A DNA stretch of 64,000 bases from Erinaceus europaeus (GCF_950295315.1 NC_080164.1:11055490-11119489); one strand, 5' to 3'. Counted from the first letter of the stretch, positions 1 to 11,934 are shown. Program-made: numbers and translations. The notes: generated by a model not told the origin, from the letters alone.

Positions 1-1590
1 GTGTGATGCCTCCCATTTTATTCTTCTCAAGATTTTTTTAGGCAATTCTAGGTCTTTTCTGGTTCCAGATAAACATATACAGCATTTGTTCTATTCTCCT
101 AAAAATGTGTTTGGGATCTTGATGGGGATAACATTAAATTTATACATGGCTCTAGGGAGTATATTCATTTTGATGGTGTTAAATCTTCCAACCCATGAAC
201 ATGGAGTATCTTTCCACTTCTTTGTGACTTTTTCAATTTCCTTGAGTAGTGACTCATAATTTTCCATATACAAGTCTTTCACTTCTTTGGTTAGGTTTAT
301 TCTTAGATATTTTATTGTTTTTGTTGCTATAGTAAAAGGAATTGATTGCCGTATTTCAACTTCTTCTAACTTAGTGTTTTCATAGAGGAATGCCACTGAC
401 TTTTGAATGTTAATTTTGTAGCCTGACATCTTACTGTATTGCCTGATGATTCCCAAAATCTTCTTGCTGGATTCCTTAGGTTTTTCTGTGTATATTATCA
501 TGTCATCTGCAAATAGGGAGAGTCTGACTTCTTCTCTTCCAATCTGTATCCCTTTAATTCCTTGCTCCTGCCTGATTGCTATGGCAAGAACTTCCAATAC
601 TATTTTGAATAGTAATGGTGATAATGGGCATCCATGTCTAGTACCTGATCTGAGGGGAAACCCTTCCAGTTTTTCACCATTGAGTATGATGTTGGCTGTA
701 GGTTTGCTATATATAGATTCTACTATCTTCTGGAATTTTCCATCTATTCCTATTTTTTGTAGTGTTTTGATCCTGAAAGGATGTTGTATTTTGTCAAAGG
801 CTTTCTCTGCATTTATTTATATGACCATGTGGTTTTTGGTCTTGCTTTTATTGATGTGGTGGATCATGTTGATTGATTTGAAACCAAACTTGCATGCCTG
901 GGATAAATCCCACTTGGTCATGATGAACAATCTTTTTAGTACACTGCTGTATCCAGTTGGCTAGAGTTTTGTTCAGTATTTTAACATCTATGTTCATCAG
1001 AGTTACTGGTCTGTAGTTTTCTTTTTCGGCTGTGTCCCTGTCTCCTTTTGGTATCAGAGTGATGTTGGCTTTATAGAAGCTGGCAGGGAGTATTCCAGTG
1101 TCTTCAATCTTCTGGAAGACTTTTAAAAGTAGAGGTATTAGTTTTTCTTTGAAGGTTCTGTAGAATTTATTTGTAAAACCATTTGGTCCAGGACTTTTAT
1201 TCTTCGGAAGGTTTTTGATAACTGTTTCAATTTCATTAGCTGTGATGGGCCTGTTTGTGTTATCTAGTTCCTCTTTCCTTAATTTTGGAAGTTTGAAGGT
1301 ATCTAGGAAATTGTCCATTTCTTCCAGGTTCTCTAGCTTGGTGGAATATAGTTGTTCATAGAAGCCTCACATGATATGTTGGATTTCTGCAATGTCCATT
1401 GTGGTATCTCCTCTTTCATTTATGATCCTATTTATTTGGTTCTTCTCCCTTTTTGTTTTGTGAGTCTGGCTAAAGGTTTGTCAATTTTGTTCTCTCTTTT
1501 GAAGAACCAACATTTACTTTCATTGATCTTTTGTAAAATATATGGTCTTAATTGCACAGTCTCCTGTAGTGTTTCTTGTGAGTCTGGTGA
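1..1590 (-). pseudogene. LINE-1 ORF2 fragment (reverse transcriptase), decayed, open at window edge
   Basis: Minus-strand L1 ORF2. The upstream part (848-1318) reads NKSPGPNGF and [17 protein letters not shown], the fingers/palm region of L1 reverse transcriptase. The downstream part (91-597) carries the catalytic FADDMIIY motif followed by the thumb region. The two halves are in different frames: there is a shift near 890-905, and an in-frame stop where [13 protein letters not shown] is read near 815-825. The protein is therefore not functional. The endonuclease domain is absent; similarity fades near 1590, which I take as the 5' end of the copy. The 3' part of ORF2 lies to the left of the window. 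Confidence 0.93.
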
Positions 1591-2285
1591 GAATCATGTC
1601 AACTAAAGATAGAAATGAAACAGAATCTATGCAGTTGTTGACTGGTTACATCTTCTGTTTTTTAATGAAACTACCATTCACAGTGAGGGTACTGTGAGGT
1701 TGAGAAGTTAGGCCATGAAATTGCAGTCCACATTCCAATATTTGTTCATAGTAGGGTAATGCATCCTATGTGGAAGCTAGAAACTTAGGGCTCTACTTCA
1801 TGCACTTGTCTCTCTATTATGTATGCAGCCTGGTCTTCAGATGTCAAGGATTCGAGTGTGGACTGAATAATTTAGACACTAGCCAGGCACTCCCAGATAC
1901 TCATCTTAGGAGACAAAGTGTGGTTGTGAGAGGTACAAGTGGCCTTACTGGATCCTAGGAAAGTGCTTTGAAAATCAGACTGGTGGTACATCAGGATTGC
2001 AATAAGGATGGTGAGTGATCAAATGTATTCAGTGTCCGCTTGGCTCAGACAGGCTGGAAGCTGAGCATCTGCTTCACCTGTGATTAGGGTCCGGTTGCTT
2101 TAGAGGATGCCAATCCCAGTTGTTTTAGAGATGATAATGTCTAGACTTCTTTTCTTGCTCCCCTGGGAGTAGAGCAGGGAGTCTAAGAATGAAGTTAAGG
2201 CCTGGCTTTCTGAAAGATAATAAAATCTAAACTTCAAGTTTCATGTTTACAAGAAGAGAGGTCTTGGCAATATGTCCAAAAGTGT
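1591..2285. other. Unique sequence, nothing recognised
   Basis: AT-rich sequence with no repeat, splice-flanked exon or RNA gene that I recognise. The short open frames have no family resemblance. Confidence 0.4.
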
Positions 2286-2400
2286 TTTTTTTTAATTATT
2301 ATTAGAAATATAGGAGGAGAATGCCAAAGAACCGAATGTGCTGCTGGGAATTGAGGTTGGGACCTCATGTTCAAGAGTCCACTGCACCATGTCCAGGACT
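2286..2400 (-). mobile_element. SINE-C fragment, minus
   Basis: Starts with a poly(T) run, then 'gctgggaattgaggttgggacctcatg' and 'agtccactgcaccatg', the reverse complement of a tRNA-derived SINE head. No clear target-site duplication. Confidence 0.55.
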
Positions 2401-3399
2401 ACCAAAAGATTTTATCTTTCATTTTTGCAAAATTAGGTTATTTTAATGATGATTAGTTAAGATCACTTTCCCTTGCTCCCTAGTTTCTTCAATCACATCC
2501 TCTTGCCTTGTTGGAATAACTGCAGATATTTGGGGGGGGGCTAAGAGGAGGGGAAGGCCCCTCAAGACTGCAGTGAGTTTGTAGCTGACAGTCATATTTT
2601 TTCCAGAGGTCAGTTTTAGCTGACTGCCCAGTTATAAGCATGGATTCCAGGAATGCCCTGCCACTCCATTGAGATGATATGTATCATGTTGCCAGGAGGC
2701 TTCAAGGCCCACATCTGTCGCCCCCTTGTACACTTGGGGAGAAACTCACACCAGCACAAATGAGCTATCCTGCCCATTTCATTCTCGCCACTCCCTTGTA
2801 AATAATTGTACAAAGTTCTTGGCACATATTCCTCAACACATTGAGAACATCTACTGCCAAAATATGATTGGGCACTTGCTAATGGGTATAAATATTATGC
2901 GATCTTTTTTCCCTAGTCCTATGTTCTGAAAGTCATTTTCCAGTTTTTGTTGTTGTGGTTGTTGTTTTCACAGTATAATATACTCTGTCCTTACAAGCAA
3001 GTGGTTACTTTCATGCAAACAGGTGCTGTTGTAATCGCACTGTTTTCTAAAGCTGGGCTTCAAAGCTGTGCAATCTTCAGACCTCATTTAACCTGCTTTT
3101 CCCAAGATGGTACTCTTAACCAAAGAGGGAAATCCCACAAGTCACTTAGGCTTGCTTTCTTCTGTAAGTCATTCTTCCATTGTATGGACCTCTGTCTCAT
3201 GAGCAATAGAAAACATCGATCTTGGAAAGGTCACCTGGTACTGAGCTCAGGTGGCAAGGCCCAGAGCTGGGCAGCAAATAAGAGTGTGACTTTTGATCAT
3301 TCAGAGCAAGCCCTGTGTTTGCACAGAAAGAGACAAGGAATGTCCAGTGGGTAGATTAATATCAGGCAGAAGAAGCTATTTTTTTATGTGTGGTGCACA
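2401..3399. other. Unique sequence, nothing recognised
   Basis: No repeat family recognised. It includes a 9-bp G run near 2531. A 135-codon open frame at 2947-3354 has no recognisable domain and is probably chance. Confidence 0.35.
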
Positions 3400-3620
3400 T
3401 TTTTAATTACTTTATTTATTATGATAAGACAGAGAAACTGAGAGGGAACCGGGAGAGGGAGAGGGAGGGGGGAGAGGAGGGGAGGGGGAGGAGGGAGGGG
3501 AGGGGGAGGGGGAGAGAGAGAGAGACCTGTGACACTGCTTCACTGATCATAAATCTTTTCTCCTATAAGAGCGGACCAGGGGCTTGAACCTGGGTCCTTC
3601 TACATGGTCACATGTACTCA
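3400..3620 (-). mobile_element. SINE-B, minus, with G-rich purine expansion
   Basis: Reverse-complement SINE: an AT tail at 3400-3425, a purine tract at 3444-3529 derived from the SINE pyrimidine domain, then 'gacactgcttcactgatcat' and 'ggggcttgaacctgggtcctt' (B-box region). The tract has repeated GGGAGG and GGGGAG runs. Confidence 0.75.
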
Positions 3621-3621
3621 T

Positions 3622-4150
3622 TTTTTAAAAAAATTTTAGTGGTTTACTTATGATCAACAAGATTGTAGGAGAAGAGGGTACAATTCCATAAAATCCCCAC
3701 CACCAGAGTTCCATATCCCATCCCCTCCACTGAAAGGTTCCCTGTTCTTTATCCCTCTGAGTGTATGGAGCAAAGGTCTTTATGAATCGCAGAAGGTGGG
3801 AGGTCTGATTTCTGTAATTGCTTTTCTGTTGGATATGGGTGTTTTCAGTTTGACCCATACCCCTGGGCTATTTCTATATTTCCCTAGTGGTGCAGGGCCC
3901 TAGAGAGGTGGGGTGCCAGGACACATGGGTGAGGTCATTTGCCCAGTGAAGTCAAGTTGGCATCATGGTTGCGTCTGCAACTTGGTGGCTGGAAAGCATT
4001 AAGATACAAAGCAGAAAAAAAAAAGTTTAATAATCGGGAACCTAAAGGTAAGAATATAGCAGGTGAGATTTGGGGGTTTTCATGTTGGAAGAAGCTAGGA
4101 AGTCTATTTTGCTATAATTTGGGCAGAGAAGAAAGTATCCCCTTCTCATT
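3622..4150 (-). mobile_element. LINE-1 3' UTR fragment, minus
   Basis: Opens with a T-rich end, then 'caagattgtaggagaagagggtacaattcc', 'ccaccaccagagttccatatcccatcccctcc' and 'tctgtaattgctt'. The same order of blocks recurs at 7265, 7655, 17788, 36465, 61406 and 62065. It is 5'-truncated near 4150. Immediate adjacency to the preceding SINE suggests insertion next to it. Confidence 0.8.
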
Positions 4151-5437
4151 CTTGTATGGCTCCTAACTTTGTGTGACTTAGTGGCAAGTCAAATGGAATC
4201 CCTTGACCTGGACATATACTGTCTTCAAGCCAGAGCTACTGGGAAGCTGACTAGTCAATCAATAAGACCTCCCTTCTCTCTTGTGAAAGGACTTCCTTCT
4301 CTCTGCGACTTGGAATCTGCTCTGTAGAAATGGGCATGCATGATCCTAGTAGACTGCTAATGGAATAGTCCATCATGCAGCCAGAGAGCTGTGAGAACAT
4401 GCACTAAGCAATTCAGAAGTTAAAGAAGTAATGTCAATAATGGCATTTACCTAAACTTTTGTAAGATCCTGCGAAAGATTAGCTGTGGGCTACTCATAAT
4501 ATTGGAGTCCTGTACATTTAAGGTCAGAGAGACTGGTAAGATGTAGATTTCTAAACGAATGCAGCCTAACTCATAGAGGCCAATTTGTTTGTCAGAACAA
4601 TTGAAAGAACAAACCACACAACCCCAAGCCAGCAGCAGACCCAGGAGACTGCATTCCCCTGCTGCCTGGGGACCCAGGTAGACTAGCTGTCCCTTGGCTG
4701 ATGAGAAGGCAGAAGGAAGGAATATTTTCTATTCCTTGCCTGTGGGCTGTTCATTAATCAACATCACTTTCCTCATTAGTATCTAGGCATCTCAGCTATT
4801 TTGAGGTGCTTCCAACAATTCATTTTCCCCTTCTGGTTATATAATCTTCATAATGAGGAGAGTAGTTGTGGTAGTGTTGTCTTTTTTTTTTCTAAGATAA
4901 ATATTAATTCTCCTTTCCATTTTTCATTTAAATTTCCCTCCAGTTGGGTTTGCCTTTTTCAATTTACACTGCTGAAACCCCATGGCCCAAAGACACACAA
5001 TTAACACTGTTTTCTTGGTGAGGGTCAGAATGTCTGCTTTGTAGGCTCATGTTTTTCTTAAGATAGCAGTTGAAGCTACAAGAGAAATGGAAATTAATTG
5101 GCAGAACTAGGACCATCTCCTCCTCATTGAGCTGAGACTATGTCATAAATCATCATTGTCTCTGTCCTCTCGTCGTCTCTGTGTTGGTCTAGGAAGGGGT
5201 TAGGGTTCCCAGGCTCAGAGGAGGAAGAAGCCAGGTGCTTTGCCTTGAGGGACTTTCAGAAAGGGCTTTGTTCTTCCCTGTTCCAGGATTATAAAATCAG
5301 TGACCACAGAACTGTCTTCTTCTTAACAAAATTAACAGTCTCCAGGTGTTCTCATCTAGGTGATAGATGGGCGGCTTGAAAAATATGCTTTAATGTTAGG
5401 ACAGGTGGACTGTGTTGGTCTTCCAAGCCTTCCGAAC
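4151..5437. other. Unique sequence, nothing recognised
   Basis: About 1.3 kb without a repeat or gene that I recognise. Confidence 0.35.
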
Positions 5438-5634
5438 TTCTCTCTCTCTCCCCTCATTCCCTTTCTCATGTTTTTTTCCACTCTGTTTACTTCCCCCCAT
5501 CTCCTCTCTTCATATCTCTCTTCTTCCCTTCCCTCCTTCCTTCTTTCCATCTTCCTTCCTTCCATCCTTCCTACCCTTCTTCTTTTCTTCCTTCCTGCTC
5601 TTCTTTTCCCCCCCTCCATCTATCCCTTCCATGT
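5438..5634. repeat. Polypyrimidine tract (CCTT/CTT-rich)
   Basis: About 200 bp almost purely C and T on the plus strand, mostly CCTT, CTT and TTCC units. Open frames on either strand across it (poly Ser/Leu/Pro, or Arg/Lys/Glu) are compositional. Confidence 0.85.
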
Positions 5635-5769
5635 TGAGTGTTTCTTGAACTACTGTATGCTGTCACTATATTAGATGTTGCAAATGTCATGGTGAAGAAG
5701 ACAAGGTCTGAAGGAAAAAATGTACATGAAAACAAACATCCCGAGGATAATCTGATGTGTAGCTGCACA

Positions 5770-5810
5770 AGAGAGAGAGAGATAGAGAGGGAGAGAGAGA
5801 GAGAGAGAGA

Positions 5811-5856
<46 letters not shown>

Positions 5857-5863
5857 GAGAGAG
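5770..5863. repeat. (GA)n microsatellite, interrupted
   Basis: Imperfect GA array of about 94 bp with GATA and GGGA interruptions; probably the remnant of a minus-strand SINE purine domain. Confidence 0.9.
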
Positions 5864-6029
5864 GAGACTTCTGAATACAAGGAGAATCAGGCTGGTGAAG
5901 ATAGGCCCTCTTTATGAAACCCTTCAGCACTGCTTATCTATACTACGTACTGAGGCTTTCTGTGTCTCCTGTGTGTTTATTTATGTGAGCTGTGTGTGTG
6001 ATTATGGGCTTTGATAGGTGAGATGAAAT

Positions 6030-6110
6030 ATCTCAGTGTTCCCCTTTTCTCATTTATAAAATAGAAAGAGAAACAACACCTCAGTGTAGTCATTCTGTGA
6101 GCTCAGAATT
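6030..6110 (+). mobile_element. MIR fragment
   Basis: 'tctcatttataaaatagaaagagaaacaacacctcagtgtagt' matches the MIR pattern of 'ctcatctgtaaaatgg' followed by 'acctacctcat'. Degenerate. Confidence 0.45.
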
Positions 6111-6382
6111 CTGACCTATCAATGCTTTTCAAGCCATGGATGGAATCACATAGACTCAGATATGAGACAATGTCATAGTGTTATCTCCTGAGTCTGGGAA
6201 CTTGGAAGACCTCTCTGAAAAGCCAAAGTGAGAAAGACTTGTAGTATAGGATTCTTCTGGGAGTTTGCGGATAGCCAGCTGTATATCTGTTCCAAAACTC
6301 CATCTGGAATCATTTCAGGTTCGTGGTGTGTAGCATAAGTTCCCTTTGAGTGGGTGAGGGGATCTAAGGCACAATGATGTTA

Positions 6383-6590
6383 GAGTTGGGTGGTGGTTCA
6401 CCTGGGACAACACACACATAACTATGTGCAAGAACCTGGGCTCAAGCCCCTGGTCACTACCTACAGGGGGGCAGATTCATGAGGTGAAATAGCAATGCAG
6501 GTGTCTCTTCTCTCTCTCTCTCTATCTATCTCCCCTCCCCTCTTAATTTCTCTCTGTCCTATCAAATCAGAAAATGTTGCAATGATTTAT
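6383..6590 (+). mobile_element. SINE-B, plus
   Basis: Head 'gggtggtggttcacctgg', B-box-like 'gggctcaagccc', core 'tgcaggtgtctct', then a CT-rich domain and 'ttctctctgtcctatcaaatc'. Confidence 0.75.
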
Positions 6591-6627
6591 TTGCAAGATC
6601 AGTGGCTCTAGTTTACATTTTTCATCT

Positions 6628-6785
6628 TTTCAAAAAGATCTTATTTTTATTTAATTGGATCAAGAGAAAGAGAGGGGTAGGGGAGAAACAGAGCATTGCT
6701 TTGGTACATGCCATGCTGGGCATGAAACTCAGCACCTCATGTTTGACAATCCAATGCCTTACCCCTGCAGCACCTCCCAGGCCAC
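6628..6785 (-). mobile_element. SINE-C-like element, minus
   Basis: AT-rich tail, 'caagagaaagagaggggtaggggag', then 'gctgggcatgaaactcagcacctcatg' and 'tgccttacccctgcagcacctccc', matching an inverted tRNA-derived SINE head. Confidence 0.6.
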
Positions 6786-6894
6786 ACATTTTTCTTATGT
6801 GCACTTGGAATCTTTCCACTTGGAGTCTAGCTTGGTTGGTGCACAGTACATACTTTCTCAATTATGAAGAGTGTCTTAGTGACAAGAGGGCTCA

Positions 6895-7080
6895 TGCCAA
6901 CAGAACCACATTTAAATTCCAAATCCACAATTTACTAGCTCTATAAAAACTTTTAACGGGTTGCTTCCTTTCTCTCAAGCTGAGTTCGTTCAACTCTAAA
7001 ATAGACATAATTACAAGAAGTTCTGTGACCACCAAATGCTCTTGGCAGACAATGAGTGTGTAGTAGGTATTAACTATGAG
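6895..7080 (+). mobile_element. MIR element
   Basis: Order of blocks matches MIR: 'aaattccaaatccacaatttactagctct', 'tcaactctaaaatagacataattac', then 'gtgtgtagtaggtattaactat'. Strongly diverged, as expected of this ancient SINE. Confidence 0.55.
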
Positions 7081-7264
7081 AGGCTAGCTGTCATATAGAT
7101 ACTAGCACATGTCAGCCAAGAATGGTGCCTGTAGCTTCTTTATCGTGTACAACAAAGACCCTTGCCACACTTTATCTTACCGGAGACATTGCTCAGTACA
7201 CTAATCCATATAGTGGTTACTTTTAAACTTCAATGGAATTGTCTCATTGGACACCATTTTCTAT

Positions 7265-7640
7265 TTAAATTTTTTCTTAGTGATTTGATAATAATTAACA
7301 AGATTGTAAGATAACAGGGGTACAATTCTTTATGGTTGCCCCCATCAGAGTTCCAAGTTCCATCCTCTCCATTGGAAACTTCCCTATTTCTTTATCCCTC
7401 TGGGGTAAAATTCTTTATGGGGTACAGAAGGTGAAAGGTCTAGCTTCTGTAATTGCTTCCCCACTGGGCATGGGCATTGGCAGGTGGATCCATACCCCTA
7501 GCCTGTTTCTTTCTTTTCCCTTGTCGGGTGGGCTCTGGAGACGTGAGACCTGGGACACATTGGTGATATTGTCTGACCAGGGAAGTCAGGATGGCATCAT
7601 AGTAATGTCTGCAACTTGTGTACAGCATCTTCTATTATCT
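7265..7640 (-). mobile_element. LINE-1 3' UTR fragment, minus
   Basis: 'attaacaagattgtaagataacaggggtacaattc', 'ccatcagagttccaagttccatcctctcc', and 'ggtctagcttctgtaattgcttccccactgggcatggg'. Ends near 'gtctgcaacttgtgtac', so 5'-truncated, directly beside a second copy. Confidence 0.8.
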
Positions 7641-7654
7641 TTTCCTTTCTTTTC

Positions 7655-8830
7655 TTTTTTTTTTCATTTATTTAATAATGATCGAGAAGACCATAGGATA
7701 AGAGGTGTACAGTCCCACACAATTTCCACCATCAGAGTTCCATATCCCATCCCCTTCCCTTGAAAGCTTTCCTATTCTTTATCCCTTTGGGATCATGGAC
7801 CCAGGGTCATTGTGGGATGCAGAAGGTGGAAGGTCTGGCTTCTGTAATTGCTTCCCCACTGAACATGGGAGTTGATAGGTTGGTCCATACTCCCAAGCTG
7901 TTTCTATTTTTACCTAGTGGAGTAGGGCTCTGGAAAGGAGTGGTTCCAGGGCACATTGGTGAGGTCATCATCCCAGGGAAGTTAGGTTGGCATCATGGGA
8001 GCATCTGCAACTTGACAGCTGAAAAAATTTAAGATATATATCAGAGTAAACTGTTTAATAATCATGAATCTAAAGGTAAGAATATAGCAGATGAGATGTG
8101 GGATCTCCATTTTGGTAAACACTATAAAGTCTATTTTAGGTACATTTCAAGGGGCCCATAACTTAGAAAATTTTTGTCTGATCCTGACACCCAACATGTA
8201 GGAGGGCTACAGGTATTGTCTGGGGAGATGGTGTCAGAGTTGGATGTAGGACTAGAAAATTCCATCAGGGAAGAAAGTTGTTCCAAAATATGGGACAATT
8301 ACATAAATACTGTCAATTTTAAATCCCATTAATCTGATCTGGGCCACATATTCAGCACAGGAGCGTATTTAACCTCTGCATTCATGTAGGTCTGAGCTTG
8401 CGTCCCATGGCCACAGCTGGGAACATTCTAGGCTGCACTCATTTCAGGACCCGTCTTCCTCAAGTGGCAGAGTATTTTGACCCATCCTCCCTTTAGATAG
8501 TGGGACAGTCCCACCAATGTTGTTCCCCATAGAGGGAAAGGTTCTGTAGTGGTCCATGATGTTGTTCCCCATAGAGGGCAAGGTTCTGTAGTGGTCCACA
8601 TGACAGTCCATGATGTTGTTCCTGATGGAGATGAACAGCAAATGTGGAGCGAGGGATCTCTTAGAGGTCTAGGCCCATCATATCTGCATGGGAATTCCAG
8701 GCTTCCCTGACTAGTGTCTCGGATGATGGGGTGGCCTGGTAGTGACCAAAAGAGCCACTATTAACATATACTGGTCTCTTGTCCTTATCTGGCTTTTGTA
8801 GGTTGACACCATGCTCTTATAATTACCTTG
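7655..8830 (-). mobile_element. LINE-1 3' UTR, long copy, minus
   Basis: A poly(T) run leads into the same L1 3' UTR blocks as the preceding copy. It continues much further upstream through 'gtctattttaggtacatttcaaggggcccat', 'gggaacattctaggctgcactcatttcagg' and beyond. The last motif recurs at 38100-38150, confirming that this is repeat and not unique DNA. The exact 5' limit is uncertain (8640-8830). Confidence 0.75.
8516..8630. repeat. Tandem duplication, 42-bp unit, about 2.5 copies, inside L1 3' UTR
   Basis: The block 'gttgttccccatagaggg' starts at 8519 and again at 8561, each followed by 'aaggttctgtagtggtcc'. A degraded third start ('gttgttcctgatgg') lies near 8614. Confidence 0.85.
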
Positions 8831-9427
8831 AGCCTGTTTATCCTTCACATAGGTTTAAGAGTCACTACGCTGCTACAGTGGTTTCTTTCTTTAGACTTAA
8901 TGAATGAATTCAAGGTTTGAACCTGGGATCCATCAGGCTGTCTTTTAGCAAGAAGATTCATAGCTGAGGGGCAGGTTGGGATGAGGAAATTAGATAGCAT
9001 TATGCTCCTCTGTGTGACCCTAGGAAGCAGATATATTATTCGGTCTGGTGAAAAAGCAAGCAAGCAAACGAAACAATGAAGATATATCATGGAGGTATAG
9101 AGAGGACTTGAAAATATGAGCTGGACAACAAAACCCAAGTCATACCTGGTTTTAGCCAGAGATCCAGTCCTGAGTTCCTTGAGATGATCTGGCAAAAATT
9201 AAACAGTTAAATTCTACTTTTTATTTAATAGATGCACTTTTTGTCACTGACAATCCTCAAACTTGTAGGCAATATTTCCACCAGTGATACACTAGAGAAT
9301 ACCTAGCACCTATGTCTAACAGAATTTCAGATACTATACACAGATGTTATCACAACTACCTGGTCTTTCTAAATGGCTTGTCATTATACTTAGACTAACA
9401 GTAGAGAGTGTACACATAATTTTAAAT
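8831..9427. other. Unique sequence, nothing recognised
   Basis: No confident repeat. 'caaggtttgaacctgggatcc' at about 8911 hints at a very old inverted SINE but lacks the rest. Confidence 0.3.
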
Positions 9428-9467
<40 letters not shown>

Positions 9468-9745
9468 TTTTGGGCCTCAAGGGTTATTGCTGGGGCTTGG
9501 TGCCTGGTGCCTGCACTACGAATCCACTGCTCCTGGAGACTTTTTTTTGCCTTTTGTTGCCATTGTTGTTTATCGTTGATGTTATTATTATTGCTATCAT
9601 TGTTGTTGGATTGGACAGAGAAATCGGAGATGAGGGGAAGACAGAGAGGGGAAGAGAAAGATGGACACCTGCAGACCTACTTCACCACTTGTAAAGTGAC
9701 CCCCCTGCAGGTGGGGAGTCAGGAACTCGAACCGGGATCTATTTT
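9428..9745 (-). mobile_element. SINE-A, minus, 5'-truncated, with (TTTA)n tail
   Basis: A (TTTA)n tail (9429-9470) leads into 'agggttattgctggggcttggtgcctg', 'atccactgctcctggaga', GTT-rich linker, 'ggacagagaaatcgg' and 'gacacctgcagacctacttcaccac'. It ends at the B box 'gaactcgaaccgggatc'; the tRNA A-box end is missing. This copy has the extended 3' domain seen also at 48799. Confidence 0.88.
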
Positions 9746-10184
9746 ATTTGTATTTCTCTAACCTGTTCCCCTGGAACAAAAGAAGCAGAGGGAGATAATA
9801 TGTTCTTGGTTCTCAGATACTTCAGAACCAGCATGGATTGAAGGATAAGAGAGGAACTGGAATGGGATTGTGACTTCAGAAACTGAGATTCTTACACTGA
9901 ACTCCAGGACATTTGCAGAGCAGGGCAATGATAGTCAAGGCTGAATAGAGCAGAGTCCCCTCCAATTTTGCTGGAACTACATACAATCATTCTGTGCTGC
10001 CAGGGCTACTTATTACAGGGAAAAGGATCTCACAAAAAAAAAAAAGAAGAAAAGAAAAATACTTGGCTGGGTTTAGTTGCTCCATTGGCCCAAGGCTCTT
10101 GACACCCACTGTGCCTATGAGACTGTGACAGGAGAAGCAAGACATGGGAGATAGAGATTCCAGAGTAGACTATGTAGACTTGGT
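9746..10184. other. Unique sequence, nothing recognised
   Basis: Only a short A-rich tract near 10030-10060 stands out. Confidence 0.35.
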
Positions 10185-10372
10185 CCTACTTCTGTTGTGT
10201 GATGCCAGACAAACTACTTAACCTATTTGTTCTTAGTTTCTTTGTCTACAAAATGAGGATAAAATCACGGCCTACCTCAAAGATCTTTAGGGAGCAAGAC
10301 TGATTCACATCGAAGACATTTAGAACAACATTTAGCATGTGGTGAGCATGGCATGCAGACATAGTATCATAA
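10185..10372 (+). mobile_element. MIR element
   Basis: Contains the MIR core: 'tgatgccagacaaactacttaacc', 'cttagtttctttgtctacaaaatgaggataaaatc', 'ggcctacctcaaagatc' and 'acatttagaacaacatttagcatgtgg'. Confidence 0.8.
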
Positions 10373-10474
10373 TTGCCATTGTTGTCATTTCATCTGCTGC
10401 CCCCACCAATCTTGGGAGCTCACCATTACACAAGAAGCCTAGCTGTAAGCATATTAAAAGTTAGCCCCTTCTGC

Positions 10475-10645
10475 AATCCTCAGTGAGCCTGGGTCCATGC
10501 TCCCAGAGGGCTAGAGAATGGGAAAGCTATCATGGGAGGGGGTGGGTTATGGAGATTGGGTGGTGGGAATTGTGTGGAGTTGTACCCCTCCTACCTTATG
10601 TTTTTGTTCATTAATCCTTTCTTAAATAAAAAATTAAAAAAAAAG
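10475..10645 (+). mobile_element. LINE-1 3' terminus with poly(A), plus
   Basis: 'cagtgagcctgggtccatgctcccagagggctagagaatgggaaagctatc', then 'ggtggtgggaattgtgtggagttgtacccctcctacc' and an A-rich end; the reverse complement of the blocks at 17830-17960. Confidence 0.85.
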
Positions 10646-10844
10646 TTAGTCAAGTAAACAGAACAATTAACCTAGTCAAGTCAGCATTCACATGGAGGAA
10701 TGTGGAAACTGAGTCAAAGGACAGACAAGATACTTATGTTAAAATTCCCTGACTGTGGGGAGCATTCTTTGTATCTGGTACCTGGCAGGGCCTATGAATC
10801 TTCCTGGTCAGGCAGCTTTCCTGGTGAGTGAGACACAGGAATCT

Positions 10845-10847
<3 letters not shown>

Positions 10848-10892
<45 letters not shown>
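10848..10892. repeat. (CT)n microsatellite
   Basis: About 44 bp of uninterrupted CT abutting the 3' domain of an inverted SINE. Confidence 0.95.
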
Positions 10893-10893
<1 letters not shown>

Positions 10894-11145
10894 GAGTTAT
10901 CACTGGGGCTCTGTGCCTGCACAATTTTTTTTTCTTTTTATTTGATAGGATGGAGATAAATTGAGAGAGGAGGGGGTGATAGAGAGGGAGAGAGAAAGAT
11001 AGACATCTGCAGACCTGCATCAGCACTCCTGAAGCATCCCCCTCCCCCTCCGTAGGTGGGGAGCCAGAGGCCAGAACATGGACCCTGGCATGGGTCCTTG
11101 TGCTTCCAACTGTGTATGCAATGGTTCAGCACATTCTTGCATACT
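10893..11145 (-). mobile_element. SINE, minus (A/B-type)
   Basis: 'ccagagttatcactggggctctgtgcctgcac' (extended 3' domain), T-run, 'gagagggagagagaaagatagacatctgcagacctgcatcagcac', then 'ggtggggagccagaggcc' and 'catgggtccttgtgctt'. Confidence 0.75.
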
Positions 11146-11339
11146 TTTCAGTGAGGAAGACATTAACAGGAGGAGGTATCAGTACTTCCCAGCTGCTGTG
11201 TCAAGGCCCCGATACTTATGGGTAAATAAAGCATCGGTGCTCCTTGCCTGATAGCTCTAAAAAGAAACAGGTCTGAATGTACTTTACACTCAAGAAACTG
11301 ACATCATTTCAAAGTATATAAAGGTTCTGAGGCATATAT

Positions 11340-11575
11340 ATTCCAGGTTGAGCCCTGGATACCCACCTGGAAGGAGCAGTGGACCTGTGTTGAATGAGTC
11401 TTTCTTTCCCTCTCCCTCTCTCCTGCCCTCTCTCCACATCTGTTTGTCTCCATCAGAAAAAAAATCAAAAGGAAAAAAAAAATAACTGCCTAGAGCAGCA
11501 GAGTCATTATGAAGCCACTGAATCCCAGTAATAACCCTGGAGGCAAAAAAAGAAATAAAAATGTATGATACAGAA
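11340..11575 (+). mobile_element. SINE, plus, degenerate, with extended 3' domain
   Basis: 'ccaggttgagccctggatacccacctgg' resembles the B-box and core. It is followed by a CT-rich domain, an A-run, and the 3' domain 'actgaatcccagtaataaccctggaggcaaaaaaag'. Confidence 0.6.
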
Positions 11576-11829
11576 CTTTATAAATATTTTATATCATGAT
11601 TTCAAACTTCTGTAATGTGAATTTATACCACTCTTGAATCTTTCCCTGCCTCCATACCACCTCTTCTGTATCATATTTTATAAATTGGTAAATTTCCACT
11701 TTATATTGTGACTAGGGTGTTTATTTATGTGTCTATATCCTTCTAAGTCTATTTAAGAGTAAGAAGCAATTTCTTTTTATCTTTTTCTTCCTGCTCTTTT
11801 CTCCCTTAGAGAACCTCCTCTGTACACAT

Positions 11830-11851
11830 ATTCTCTCTCTCTCTCTCTCTC

Positions 11852-11901
<50 letters not shown>
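11830..11901. repeat. Compound (TC)n(AC)n microsatellite
   Basis: TC array followed by an (AC)n array of about 43 bp. Confidence 0.95.
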
Positions 11902-11903
<2 letters not shown>

Positions 11904-11934
11904 ATTCATGTACATACAGTATTTGAAAATATTA

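Noticed and set aside
7332..7763. 143-codon plus-strand frame overlapping similar frames in other L1 copies
   Set aside because: It is antisense to the L1 3' UTR and is paralleled by open sense frames; not a host gene.
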